Shown here one piece after another: positions 50,884-59,347 of a stretch of DNA of 64,000 bases. The translations under genes were made by a program, and so were the position numbers. The notes beneath the pieces are model-generated. The model made no database searches, was not told where the DNA came from, and worked only from the letters and a program-made list of their open reading frames with translations. Source of the stretch: Desulfobacteraceae bacterium CG2_30_51_40. GTDB taxonomy: Bacteria > Desulfobacterota > DSM-4660 > Desulfatiglandales > Desulfatiglandaceae. The stretch lies in assembly GCA_001874005.1 (NCBI GenBank), contig MNYJ01000138.1, positions 1-64,000 on the forward strand. Direction: 5' to 3'. The stretch's first letter is position 1, and each line of letters begins with the position of its first letter.

Positions 50884-51089
50884 GCCGGAGTCTTTTCGGG
50901 CAGAGCCTTTTTTATGCGTCCGCTCTTTATGCAGTTAGTGCATATTCGCATGGTCTTTGGCTGCCCGTTCTCGACGCAATGGACCTTCTTTAGATTGGGC
51001 AGCCATCTGGTGCGGGTCTTATTGTTTGCGTGGCTGACCTTGTTTCCGAGTTGGGGTTTTTTACCGCATATATCGCAGGCTCTCGCCAT
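50880..51089 (-). CDS. rpmB: 50S ribosomal protein L28
   Basis: [36 protein letters not shown]. Confidence 0.95.
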   Translation of the reverse strand: MARACDICGKKPQLGNKVSHANNKTRTRWLPNLKKVHCVENGQPKTMRICTNCIKSGRIKKALPEKTPA

Positions 51090-51230
51090 TTTCTTATCTC
51101 CTTATACCGGAAATCTTGATCGTACGTCTGCTTCCCGGGGCATTTGGAAAACAGATATCAATATCTAAAAAATATTTATAGATTTTTATTCAGCTTTTGG
51201 CAAGTAATTTTTTGAGGTAGATATAAATCC

Positions 51231-52784
51231 ATGGATAAATCAGAGGAAAAAACATCCGAACAGACGGAGCATTTTGTGTCCAAGTTACTCAACATGATCC
51301 CTGATGATATCAAACATGTGCATCTGATGGGAATCTGCGGAACCGGCATGGCCTCCCTTGCCGGGATACTCAAGGAGATGGGCTATCTTGTTACAGGCTC
51401 TGATCAGGATGTGTATCCTCCTATGAGCGACCTGCTTGAATCCATCGGTATAAGGGTTATGAAAGGCTACAAAGCCGAAAATCTTAATCCGGTTCCGGAT
51501 CTTGTTGTTGTCGGTAACGTGATTACTCGCACTAATCCGGAAGCCGTGGAATTAGCGAGGATAGCATCGCCTTATGTCTCATTTCCCCAGGCAATCGGAA
51601 GATTCGCCCTCAGGGGGAAAAAGAGCATTGTAATAAGCGGGACACACGGAAAGACCACTACCTCGTCTTTGAGCGCGTGGCTTCTCCACTGCGCCGGCAA
51701 AGACCCGGGGTTCATGATAGGCGGAATTCCCATCAATTTCGGAGTTAATTTCAGACTGGGCAGAGGCCGCTATTTCGTAATAGAGGGAGACGAATATGAC
51801 ACCGCCTTCTTTGACAAGGGGCCGAAGTTCCTGCACTATGAACCGTGGATATGCACGGTCACAGCCATTGAATTCGATCACGCAGATATATACAGAGACC
51901 TCGATCATGTGGCATCCAGTTTTTCAAGGCTTATTTCAATAATTCCTGAAGATGGACTATTGATAGCCAATTTCGACAATGAGAGGCTCGCAAAAGAGGC
52001 CGTGGCTGCCCGCTGCCTTGTTTCTTCTTACGGGCTCAAGGACGAAGGTGTGTGGAGCGTAAGAAAAATAAAGACGGAAAAGGGCATGACCAGTCTCACC
52101 ATTGTAAGAGGGGGAAGGGATTACCTTGAGATTGTGACGCCCCTCTATGGACTCCACAATGTGTCTAATCTTCTCTCCGTTGTTGTCCTGGGGGATTTTC
52201 TGGGCCTGTCGGGGGCCGTGATGAAAGAGGCCATGAGAGACTTCAGAGGCGTAAAGAGACGTCAGGAGTTGGTCGCTGACGAAGAGGGCATTACTGTGCT
52301 TGATGATTTCGCCCACCATCCTACGGCAGTAAGAGAGACTATTGCGGCTGTAAAAAGCCGTTATCCGGCCAGACGGCTGATAGCTGTTTTCGAGCCCCGT
52401 TCCAACTCAAGCAGGAGAAATGTGTTTCAGGCAAATTACCCTGACTCGTTTGAGGGCGCTGACCTGGTGATGATACCCAGACCGCCGCTTCTGGAAAAGA
52501 TAGATCCAGAGATACGGTTCTCCTCTGAGAGGCTTGTTGAAGATCTGCGGAGAAATGGGTTTGAAGCGTTTTACTATCAGGATACAAACGCTCTTCTAGT
52601 ATCCCTGTCTTCAATGGCAAGATATGGAGACGTGGTGCTTTTCATGTCCAACGGGGCCTTCGACAATCTTCCAAGAAGGTTTTCCGCAGCCATAATGAGC
52701 CAATTGCAAAACTATGCCCACTCGTCATTCCGGCGAAGCCTGTCCCGGACCCCGATCCGGGAGCTGGAATCAGTAACGCATTGA
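51231..52784 (+). CDS. mpl: UDP-N-acetylmuramate:L-alanyl-gamma-D-glutamyl-meso-diaminopimelate ligase
   Basis: VHLMGICGTGMASLAGILKEMGYLVTGSD; VISGTHGKTTTSSLSAWLL; DDFAHHPTAVRETI. Confidence 0.92.
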   Translation: MDKSEEKTSEQTEHFVSKLLNMIPDDIKHVHLMGICGTGMASLAGILKEMGYLVTGSDQDVYPPMSDLLESIGIRVMKGYKAENLNPVPDLVVVGNVITRTNPEAVELARIASPYVSFPQAIGRFALRGKKSIVISGTHGKTTTSSLSAWLLHCAGKDPGFMIGGIPINFGVNFRLGRGRYFVIEGDEYDTAFFDKGPKFLHYEPWICTVTAIEFDHADIYRDLDHVASSFSRLISIIPEDGLLIANFDNERLAKEAVAARCLVSSYGLKDEGVWSVRKIKTEKGMTSLTIVRGGRDYLEIVTPLYGLHNVSNLLSVVVLGDFLGLSGAVMKEAMRDFRGVKRRQELVADEEGITVLDDFAHHPTAVRETIAAVKSRYPARRLIAVFEPRSNSSRRNVFQANYPDSFEGADLVMIPRPPLLEKIDPEIRFSSERLVEDLRRNGFEAFYYQDTNALLVSLSSMARYGDVVLFMSNGAFDNLPRRFSAAIMSQLQNYAHSSFRRSLSRTPIRELESVTH

Positions 52785-52835
52785 TTCAAGGATAGACTGG
52801 ATTCCCCAATCAAGTCGGGAAATGACGAAGCTGTA
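52723..52835. repeat. REP-like palindromes overlapping the 3' end of mpl
   Basis: CGTCATTCCGGCGAAGCCTGTCCCGGACCCCGATCCGGGAGCTGGAATCAG...GACTGGATTCCCCAATCAAGTCGGGAAATGACGAA. Confidence 0.8.
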
Positions 52836-53037
52836 AATTTTGCAATTGCCTCATAATTGGTAGAATTATTAAGTGAAACAATACAGCATACACTGTATTT
52901 TAGTTGAGTTAATAATAGCAGTGGGTTAAAGTACCACGGCTTTTTCAATGCGCTGCTAAACTAACAGCCATTTCTTATATCCCTTCCCCTCGACGGAGGA
53001 GGTAAGGGAAGTTATCATTGAACATATTGCAATTGCT

Positions 53038-53748
53038 ATGGAAAAGATAGGCCCCGACATTTACGAAAGGTATATTAAGGCCCTCACCGATATAAGCGGA
53101 GCAATTACTTCAGAGAGGTATCTGGAGGATATCCTGAAGCTTATAGTGATGGTCACGGCGAAGGTTACCGGCGTTGAGATCTGTTCTCTCTGGCTCATAG
53201 ATGAAAGCGAAGAGCCGGTTCGTATAAGACTCAAGGCGACCCAGGCAATAGAACCAGAGTATGTCAAGGACAGATCCCTAAACTTGACGGAGGGGGTTGT
53301 GGGATATGTAGCGAGCAGCAATCAGCCTCTGGTCATAAGAGATGTGCTCCTGGAACCAAGATTCAAGGAAAAGGAGATGGCAAGAAAACTCGGCCTTGTC
53401 TCGATGCTGGGGGTTCCTCTCCAAGTGAGGGATCAGAGAGTCATAGGGGTATTGAACTGCTTTACTTCAGATGATCGCATATTTTCAGAGGCCGAGATAA
53501 ATCTGGTAAAGGCAGTGGCCAATCAGGCAGCCGTTGCCATCCTGAATACCGAACTGATGGTCAAAACGCGGGTCATCCAGGAGGAACTTGAGACCAGAAA
53601 GCTGGTTGAACGCGCAAAGGAGATCATCATGAGAAGGCGCCGGATGGACGGGGCCTCAGCATACAGATGGATACAGAAAAGAAGCATGGATTCAAGAAAA
53701 TCCTTAAGGCAGGTGGCTGAGGCACTGATACTTTCAGATGAGTTCTGA
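53038..53748 (+). CDS. GAF-ANTAR domain RNA-binding antiterminator
   Basis: N-terminal GAF; C-terminal ANTAR: RKLVERAKEIIMRRRRMDGASAYRWIQKRSMDSRKSLRQVAEALI. Confidence 0.88.
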   Translation: MEKIGPDIYERYIKALTDISGAITSERYLEDILKLIVMVTAKVTGVEICSLWLIDESEEPVRIRLKATQAIEPEYVKDRSLNLTEGVVGYVASSNQPLVIRDVLLEPRFKEKEMARKLGLVSMLGVPLQVRDQRVIGVLNCFTSDDRIFSEAEINLVKAVANQAAVAILNTELMVKTRVIQEELETRKLVERAKEIIMRRRRMDGASAYRWIQKRSMDSRKSLRQVAEALILSDEF

Positions 53749-54059
53749 CACCTTTGCTGTCGCCTATCCGCGCACTCCCGGTATGTTCGATTTAAACATA
53801 GAGCCGCTGCGTTCCTCCCGGGTGATTGCGAGCCGGCAGGTAACCTTGCCAAGCGGAAATAGGCTGTAACACCTCTACAGCAGCAGCGCTACCTTGCCCT
53901 CTATTCTTCCATCCATGATTCCTTTTCCGTGTTCCCGGAGCCTTTCGTCATCCGTCACCAAAGCCTGTTTATATGAAAATGCCCCTTCCCTTTACCTCTC
54001 TCCCTTTACCGTCGAAACGTCGGGATGCAGTGGCATTATTTCCTCTTATCAGTTTATTC

Positions 54060-54088
54060 TTGACAGCTCTTATAAGCGGTGCTAAGAA
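54060..54088 (+). promoter_or_regulatory. Sigma-70-type promoter for the glutamate synthase leader
   Basis: TTGACA - 17 bp - TAAGAA. Confidence 0.55.
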
Positions 54089-54116
54089 AAAAAGCTTAAA
54101 TTAAAGTAACAGTAAC

Positions 54117-54160
54117 AGCAGCACAATGGCGTGCTGCTTTGATGGGGACGAAGGCGTCTT
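54117..54160 (+). promoter_or_regulatory. Candidate ANTAR-responsive tandem hairpins in the leader
   Basis: P1 AGCAGCAC-AATGGC-GTGCTGCT (6-nt loop with A1 and G4); P2 GAC-GAAGGC-GTC. Confidence 0.65.
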
Positions 54161-54196
54161 GCTCCCGTAAGGGGGTGGGCGCCTTTTTATTTTTAT
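54151..54196 (+). terminator. Intrinsic terminator (attenuator) in the glutamate synthase leader
   Basis: AAGGCG...CGCCTT stem with internal CCC/GGG pairing, then TTTTTATTTTTATT. Confidence 0.75.
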
Positions 54197-54231
54197 TAAC
54201 CATAACTGCTAATTAAAGGAGGAAAGTAATT

Positions 54232-55815
54232 ATGAATCTTAGCCGTCCAAATTCCAACGAGGCACTTCAGACAAAGAACAGGTCTCGTGACGTCGCCCCC
54301 CAGTCCGGCATCTGCTCCAGATGCATGGACGGGTGCAAAGGTAACTGCGATCTGTTCAACGCCACATTTAGAAGCCGCGAGCTTCTGTATCCGGGTCCGT
54401 TCGGAGAGATATCCGCAGGCGCGGACAAGGACTATCCGGTTGACTATTCCCATCTCAACATCCTTGGCTACGCGATGGGTGCGCACGGGGCGATAGCCGA
54501 TCCTGACTGCGCCACGTTTCCTTCAGTGAGCACTGAGACAACTTATGGCGGGGCACATAAGGTGAAGATGAAGGTCCCCATGTTCACTGGCGCACTCGGC
54601 AGCACCGAAATAGCACGAAAGAACTGGGAGCATTTTGCGGTCGGTGCAGCCATTTCCGGAATCACCCTTGTATGCGGTGAAAACGTGTGCGGAATTGATC
54701 CAAAGCTCAAACTCAACAAAAGCGGCAAGGTTGAAGATTCTCCCGACATGCGGCGGAGGGTGGAAGACTACCGAAAGTACCATGAGGGATACGGGGACCT
54801 CATCGTACAGATGAATGTCGAGGACACAAGATTGGGAGTAGCGGAATACGTCGTAGGAAAGCTGGGCGTGGAGACGGTGGAGCTTAAGTGGGGCCAGGGC
54901 GCCAAGTGCATAGGCGGTGAGATCAAGGTCGGAAGTCTTGAAAGGGCGCTAGAACTCAAGAAGAGAGGCTATATTGTCACCCCCGATCCGGAACTTAAGG
55001 CCAATCAGGAGTCATTTAAAAAGGGTGCCATAAAGGAGTTTGAGAGGCATTCAAGACTTGGTTTTATAGACCAGAACGGTTTCATGAAGGAGGTTGAAAG
55101 GCTCAGGAGACTCGGAGCCAAGAGAGTAACACTCAAGACCGGCGCCTATCCCATGAGGGAGCTTGCCATGGCGATAAGATGGTCTGCCGATGCCAACATA
55201 GATCTTCTCACCATTGACGGAGCTTCCGGAGGAACAGGCATGAGCCCCTGGCGTATGATGAGTGAATGGGGCATACCATCCCTTTACCTCCACTCAATGG
55301 CCTATATGCTTATAGACAGACTGGCCAGAAAAGGGTCATGGGTGCCTGATATAGCCTTCGCCGGCGGCTTCTCGGCGGAAGACCATATTTTCAAGGCACT
55401 GGCCCTTGGCGCTCCGTACTGCAAGGCGGTCTGCATGGGCAGGGCCTTAATGATCCCCGGAATGGTAGGTAAGAACATTGGGCGCTGGATTAACGGCGAG
55501 GACGGCGGTTTGCCCTCAACTGTGAAGAGTTACGGTACGAAGAAAGAGGAGATTTTTGTCTGCTATGAGGAACTGAGGAGCAAGTACGGCAAGGAGGTGG
55601 ACAAATTCCCCCTGGGTGCCGTAGGTATCTACAGCGTTTCTCAGAAACTACAGATAGGGCTTCAGCAGCTTATGGCAGGGGCAAGGAAGTGGCGTGTTGA
55701 CCTTATGACCAGGAAGGACCTCGCAGCCCTTACCGAGGAGGCGGCCAAGGTTACCGGCATTCCCTACATCATGGATACCTACAAAGAAGAGGCCTTAAAG
55801 GTTATAGACGCGTAA
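54232..55815 (+). CDS. Stand-alone FMN-binding glutamate synthase domain protein
   Basis: VELKWGQGAKCIGGEIKV; LLTIDGASGGTGMSPWRMM; IAFAGGFSAEDHIFKALALGAPYCKAVCMGR. Confidence 0.9.
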   Translation: MNLSRPNSNEALQTKNRSRDVAPQSGICSRCMDGCKGNCDLFNATFRSRELLYPGPFGEISAGADKDYPVDYSHLNILGYAMGAHGAIADPDCATFPSVSTETTYGGAHKVKMKVPMFTGALGSTEIARKNWEHFAVGAAISGITLVCGENVCGIDPKLKLNKSGKVEDSPDMRRRVEDYRKYHEGYGDLIVQMNVEDTRLGVAEYVVGKLGVETVELKWGQGAKCIGGEIKVGSLERALELKKRGYIVTPDPELKANQESFKKGAIKEFERHSRLGFIDQNGFMKEVERLRRLGAKRVTLKTGAYPMRELAMAIRWSADANIDLLTIDGASGGTGMSPWRMMSEWGIPSLYLHSMAYMLIDRLARKGSWVPDIAFAGGFSAEDHIFKALALGAPYCKAVCMGRALMIPGMVGKNIGRWINGEDGGLPSTVKSYGTKKEEIFVCYEELRSKYGKEVDKFPLGAVGIYSVSQKLQIGLQQLMAGARKWRVDLMTRKDLAALTEEAAKVTGIPYIMDTYKEEALKVIDA

Positions 55816-55822
55816 CCAAACG

Positions 55823-55865
55823 TTCATGCCTGGGTGGCATTTTGCCATCCCCGGGCATGAAAAAA
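55823..55865 (+). terminator. Terminator-like hairpin after the glutamate synthase gene
   Basis: TTCATGCCTGGG-TGGCATTTTGCCA-TCCCCGGGCATGAA then A-run (weak U-tract on + strand). Confidence 0.45.
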
Positions 55866-55869
55866 CATG

Positions 55870-55970
55870 GTTCGTCATTCCGGGCTTGACCCGGAATCCA
55901 TGTCTATATCGCAGAGATGGATTCCGGATAAACCTGCGGCATTCCGGCTGAGCCGGACTCCGGCTCCAAT
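55870..55970. repeat. REP-like palindrome pair
   Basis: TTCGTCATTCCGGGCTTGACCCGGAATCCATG...ATGGATTCCGGATAAACCTGCGGCATTCCGGCTGAGCCGG. Confidence 0.75.
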
Positions 55971-55978
55971 AACTCGTC

Positions 55979-57322
55979 TTATCTGATCTTTATCCACAGA
56001 AGCCTGGCGGTCACAGCTCCCTCGTTTATCCAACTCGAAGGCATTTCTGCTGAAAGGTAGATGAGGTCACCCTTATTTGCTACATAGGTAGCGTTTCCCA
56101 AGGTAACCTTAATGCTCCCTGATATCACGTACCCCATCTCATCACCCTTGTGCATAAAAAAATGTGACTGCAGGCTTGAGTCGGGAGCGATCTCTATAAG
56201 ATAAGGCTCCGCTCCGGCCTCAAGATCAACGGGGATGAGCAGCCTACCCGTGACCGCTCTTTCAGGCATATTATTGAACTTGATCCTGGAGGCATCTTTT
56301 GCGGGGAATATGAAGCGGTTTTTCTTAGCACCTGTTTCCTGAAAGAATGAGCTTACTTCCACCGAAAGTATTTCGGCCATCTTGAGGAGGGCGGGAAGGG
56401 AGGGATAGATGAGATTTCCTTCAATCTGCGATATGGTGCTGGGCGTAACTCCTACCAGCCTTGCAAGCTCGGTTTGAGAAAAACTCCTCTTTATGCGTAA
56501 CTCCTTCAGCCTTGCCCCCAGATTCCCCCTTGGGCTTCCTTTGCCTTCATCCTCAAAGGTTACTATAAGTCCTTTTGACCAGTAGCTGAAGGGTCTGTTG
56601 AAGGTATCGAGTTCTCTTTTTTCCGCCTTGACAATGCTTAGATAGGTGCTTCCCCGCTTTACCGAGAGGTCTATCACCACCTGTGCTATCTGGTTGATTT
56701 GTGCCTTCAGGCGGGGGCTGTGTGCCCCCTTTTCCAGTATCCAGTAGGCAATCGTATTGAGTTCATAAAGCCTGGGGCAGGAGTGGGCGTAAAAGCTGGC
56801 CATCTTGTCCTCTCCCCCCCACAGCTCCTGCATACCGGTAATGCTCTCGAACACAAAACGCACATCTTGCTTCATTGTGGCGTGGAGATCGTAGAATGCC
56901 TTGGTAAAACTATGTATGTCCTTTGGATCTTCCATGCGGACTATCCTGCAGCCGGTATCGGGCTGAGAATCCTCATAGAACTTGAGAAAGATGTCAGAAC
57001 CTGCCCCTTTGCCGAAGGTAAAACAGTCGAGTATGGTCAGGAGCCGGTCCTCGGCGAGATCCCCCAGTTTATCGAGGAGATTGCGCGGGGAGCGATCAAA
57101 GCTGACATAGATTATGGGCCTTCCCTGAGCGGCTGAGGCCCTTATGAAATTGAGACAAAAGACCGATGCAAGGCTACCTGCGTCGTCATGCCACACTACG
57201 TTGTCCCCTATGAACAGCCCGCCCAGTATCCTGTCAAGATACTCTATCCCGGTGCCTATCCTGTTTTTTCCCTGCATAACTTTTTCTCGAAAGCTGAGCC
57301 TGCTTGCCGCTTGAGGAGACAT
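55979..57322 (-). CDS. KaiC-like domain (degenerate P-loop) + XRE HTH + cupin fusion regulator
   Basis: RIGTGIEYLDRILGGLFIGDNVVWHDDAGS (KaiC-like); LGARLKELRIKRSFSQTELARLVGVTPSTISQIEGN (HTH_3); C-terminal cupin_2 SHFFMHKGDEMGYVISGSIKVTLG. Confidence 0.82.
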   Translation of the reverse strand: MSPQAASRLSFREKVMQGKNRIGTGIEYLDRILGGLFIGDNVVWHDDAGSLASVFCLNFIRASAAQGRPIIYVSFDRSPRNLLDKLGDLAEDRLLTILDCFTFGKGAGSDIFLKFYEDSQPDTGCRIVRMEDPKDIHSFTKAFYDLHATMKQDVRFVFESITGMQELWGGEDKMASFYAHSCPRLYELNTIAYWILEKGAHSPRLKAQINQIAQVVIDLSVKRGSTYLSIVKAEKRELDTFNRPFSYWSKGLIVTFEDEGKGSPRGNLGARLKELRIKRSFSQTELARLVGVTPSTISQIEGNLIYPSLPALLKMAEILSVEVSSFFQETGAKKNRFIFPAKDASRIKFNNMPERAVTGRLLIPVDLEAGAEPYLIEIAPDSSLQSHFFMHKGDEMGYVISGSIKVTLGNATYVANKGDLIYLSAEMPSSWINEGAVTARLLWIKIR

Positions 57323-57336
57323 GAATCTTCAATACA

Positions 57337-57363
57337 CAAAAAACCCCTTTTGAGGGGCTTTTT
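57337..57363 (-). terminator. Terminator of the lipoprotein gene (possibly bidirectional)
   Basis: AAAAACCCC-TTTTGA-GGGGCTTTTT. Confidence 0.8.
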
Positions 57364-57377
57364 GCTTCTCAAATTTA

Positions 57378-57935
57378 TTATTTTTTGACTATCTTGCCTG
57401 CGAGTCCGCCCAACCAGTCCTTTATCGAATCCCCGACAGAGGGGCCCTTTATACAAAACGGAGTTTCAGCCTTGAGATTGCTTTCCATGCTTACGGCCCT
57501 GGCAGTATAGGTCCCGGCAGGTATAGGTGGCTTGCTGACGATTACTATGTTTTCCATCTTCGCATTGGAGCCCATGTCGGCCCTCAAAAGCTCGGTGATC
57601 TTAGAAAGCGTAGGAACGCCGGCTACAAATCCACCGGCCTGGTCAACCTCTGCGTCGGCAAGGGCGATATCCATCTTCTGTCCCCCCTTTTCAACACCCA
57701 GAAGGCTTACAAAGACGGAGTCTCCCGGTTTGAATCCCTTGCCTTTGAAGATGATGGGCTTTTTAAGCAGGTTTGCCACTCCCAGGGTTATGGTATCCGG
57801 CTCTACGATCAACTGCGGCCCGGTAATTTTTGCGTCAAATTCCTTAGGGGCTGATGCGCAGCCGAAGACAAAGAAAAGCATCACCGAACTGATGATCAGA
57901 GATAATCCTTTTATTCCGAATAGATTTGCATTCAT
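57378..57935 (-). CDS. Putative lipoprotein of unknown function
   Basis: MNANLFGIKGLSLIISSVMLFFVFGCASAPKEF lipobox (FVFGC). Confidence 0.7.
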   Translation of the reverse strand: MNANLFGIKGLSLIISSVMLFFVFGCASAPKEFDAKITGPQLIVEPDTITLGVANLLKKPIIFKGKGFKPGDSVFVSLLGVEKGGQKMDIALADAEVDQAGGFVAGVPTLSKITELLRADMGSNAKMENIVIVSKPPIPAGTYTARAVSMESNLKAETPFCIKGPSVGDSIKDWLGGLAGKIVKK

Positions 57936-57954
57936 GTCAGTCCTCTCTAACTGC

Positions 57955-58050
57955 CATGCCCTTGCAGGGCACAACGAAGTATGAAAATCACCCCCACCCC
58001 TCCCTCCCCCGTCGAGGGGGAGGAGGAAAGGGAAGGGCCATTTTCATATA
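57955..58050. repeat. Composite C-rich intergenic repeat
   Basis: ATGCCCTTGCAGGGCACAACGAAGTATGAAAATCACCCCCACCCCTCCCTCCCCCGTCGAGGGGGAGG...GGGAAGGGCCATTTTCATATAAA. Confidence 0.8.
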
Positions 58051-58080
58051 AAATTGCTGTGTGACACGAGTCTTCCAATT

Positions 58081-59286
58081 TCACAGACGCCCGAGTTTCT
58101 TCAGGACGGCTTTTAGATCAACATCCGATTCCATCCAGTCCATAACCTTCACTGGCTTACCTCCCTCTGTTACCTTGGCCAAAAACGATGATCTTGCTCC
58201 CTGCCTCTGTCCCGGCCCATAGGTAAGTTTAGGCCCTATTCCCTGAAAATCCTTGAGTGTTTCCATTGCGTCAACAAAGGTTTCGGCGGTCAGATTCCTG
58301 CCTGCCTTCTTGATGGCCTCGACCATTGGCTCGGCAAAGAGGAATCCGGCATAGAAGAAGATGCCCCATCTATCCTGTGCCGCGAATTTCTCCTGGGCCT
58401 TCTTATACTTGAGCATCAAGGGATGTGGTGAATCTATGAGCTCGCCGAAGGAGGTATAGATTACGTCCTTAAAAAGCCCCTTGGTGATCTTGTACATGAT
58501 GTCCGTGTCGCTTAAGGTGCTCGTAGTCATCCATTGAGGCTTGAATCCGAGCTTGGCGGCGGTTCCCAGGATGATGGCCCCATGTTTGGGAAGGACCCAC
58601 ATAATGACGACATCGGGCTCTGCTGCCTTGAGCTTCATACAGTGTGAACTCAAATCCGTATCGAGAGGTTCCGCTGATACGGCCGCAACAAGCTTCATCC
58701 CGAGCTTTTCAAGGGCGTATTCAGCCCCTGCAAGTCCTTCCTTGCCGTAATCGTCATTCTGGTAAAAGAAGGCTATCCTCTTCTTCCCCATGGTCTTGAC
58801 TGCGTAGTTGACAAGTATGGCAGCCTCGTCAATATAAAGGGGATAATCGGCAAAAAGATACCTTGTAGGAGGGTATCCCCAGTGGCTTGATCCTGTCGCA
58901 GGCCCGACCCACGGAACCTTGTTGGTTTCGAGATACTTCTTTACAGCCATTCCAGGCGCCGTCCCTACTCCGCTTGCAAAGGCAAAGACCTGCTTGTCTT
59001 CCAGCAATTCTTTGGCAATGGCCTTGGTCCTGGGCGGCATGTAGCCGTCGTCCCTGAGATAGTATGTTATCTTACGGCCGTGTATGCCGCCTTCGTCATT
59101 AATCATGTCAAAGTAACATCCGGTGCCCCTTGCCACAGCTCCCCAGAGGGCGGCAGGTCCTGTCTGGGGACCCCATTGTCCAATACGGATCTCAGTGTCG
59201 GTAACTCCCCTTTCAGCGCATACAAGGGGCGCAGCACCCAACAGGAGAACCATTACACACAAAACCATCAAAGAATACCTTTTCAT
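58081..59286 (-). CDS. livK: Branched-chain amino acid-type ABC transporter substrate-binding protein
   Basis: Signal peptide; RGVTDTEIRIGQWGPQTGPAALWG; FFYQNDDYGKEGLAG. Confidence 0.88.
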   Translation of the reverse strand: MKRYSLMVLCVMVLLLGAAPLVCAERGVTDTEIRIGQWGPQTGPAALWGAVARGTGCYFDMINDEGGIHGRKITYYLRDDGYMPPRTKAIAKELLEDKQVFAFASGVGTAPGMAVKKYLETNKVPWVGPATGSSHWGYPPTRYLFADYPLYIDEAAILVNYAVKTMGKKRIAFFYQNDDYGKEGLAGAEYALEKLGMKLVAAVSAEPLDTDLSSHCMKLKAAEPDVVIMWVLPKHGAIILGTAAKLGFKPQWMTTSTLSDTDIMYKITKGLFKDVIYTSFGELIDSPHPLMLKYKKAQEKFAAQDRWGIFFYAGFLFAEPMVEAIKKAGRNLTAETFVDAMETLKDFQGIGPKLTYGPGQRQGARSSFLAKVTEGGKPVKVMDWMESDVDLKAVLKKLGRL

Positions 59287-59347
59287 CCTCTTTTCCCTCC
59301 ATGCCAGTAAGATAAAATTAAAAAAATCAAAATTCTAAACGCCTTTC

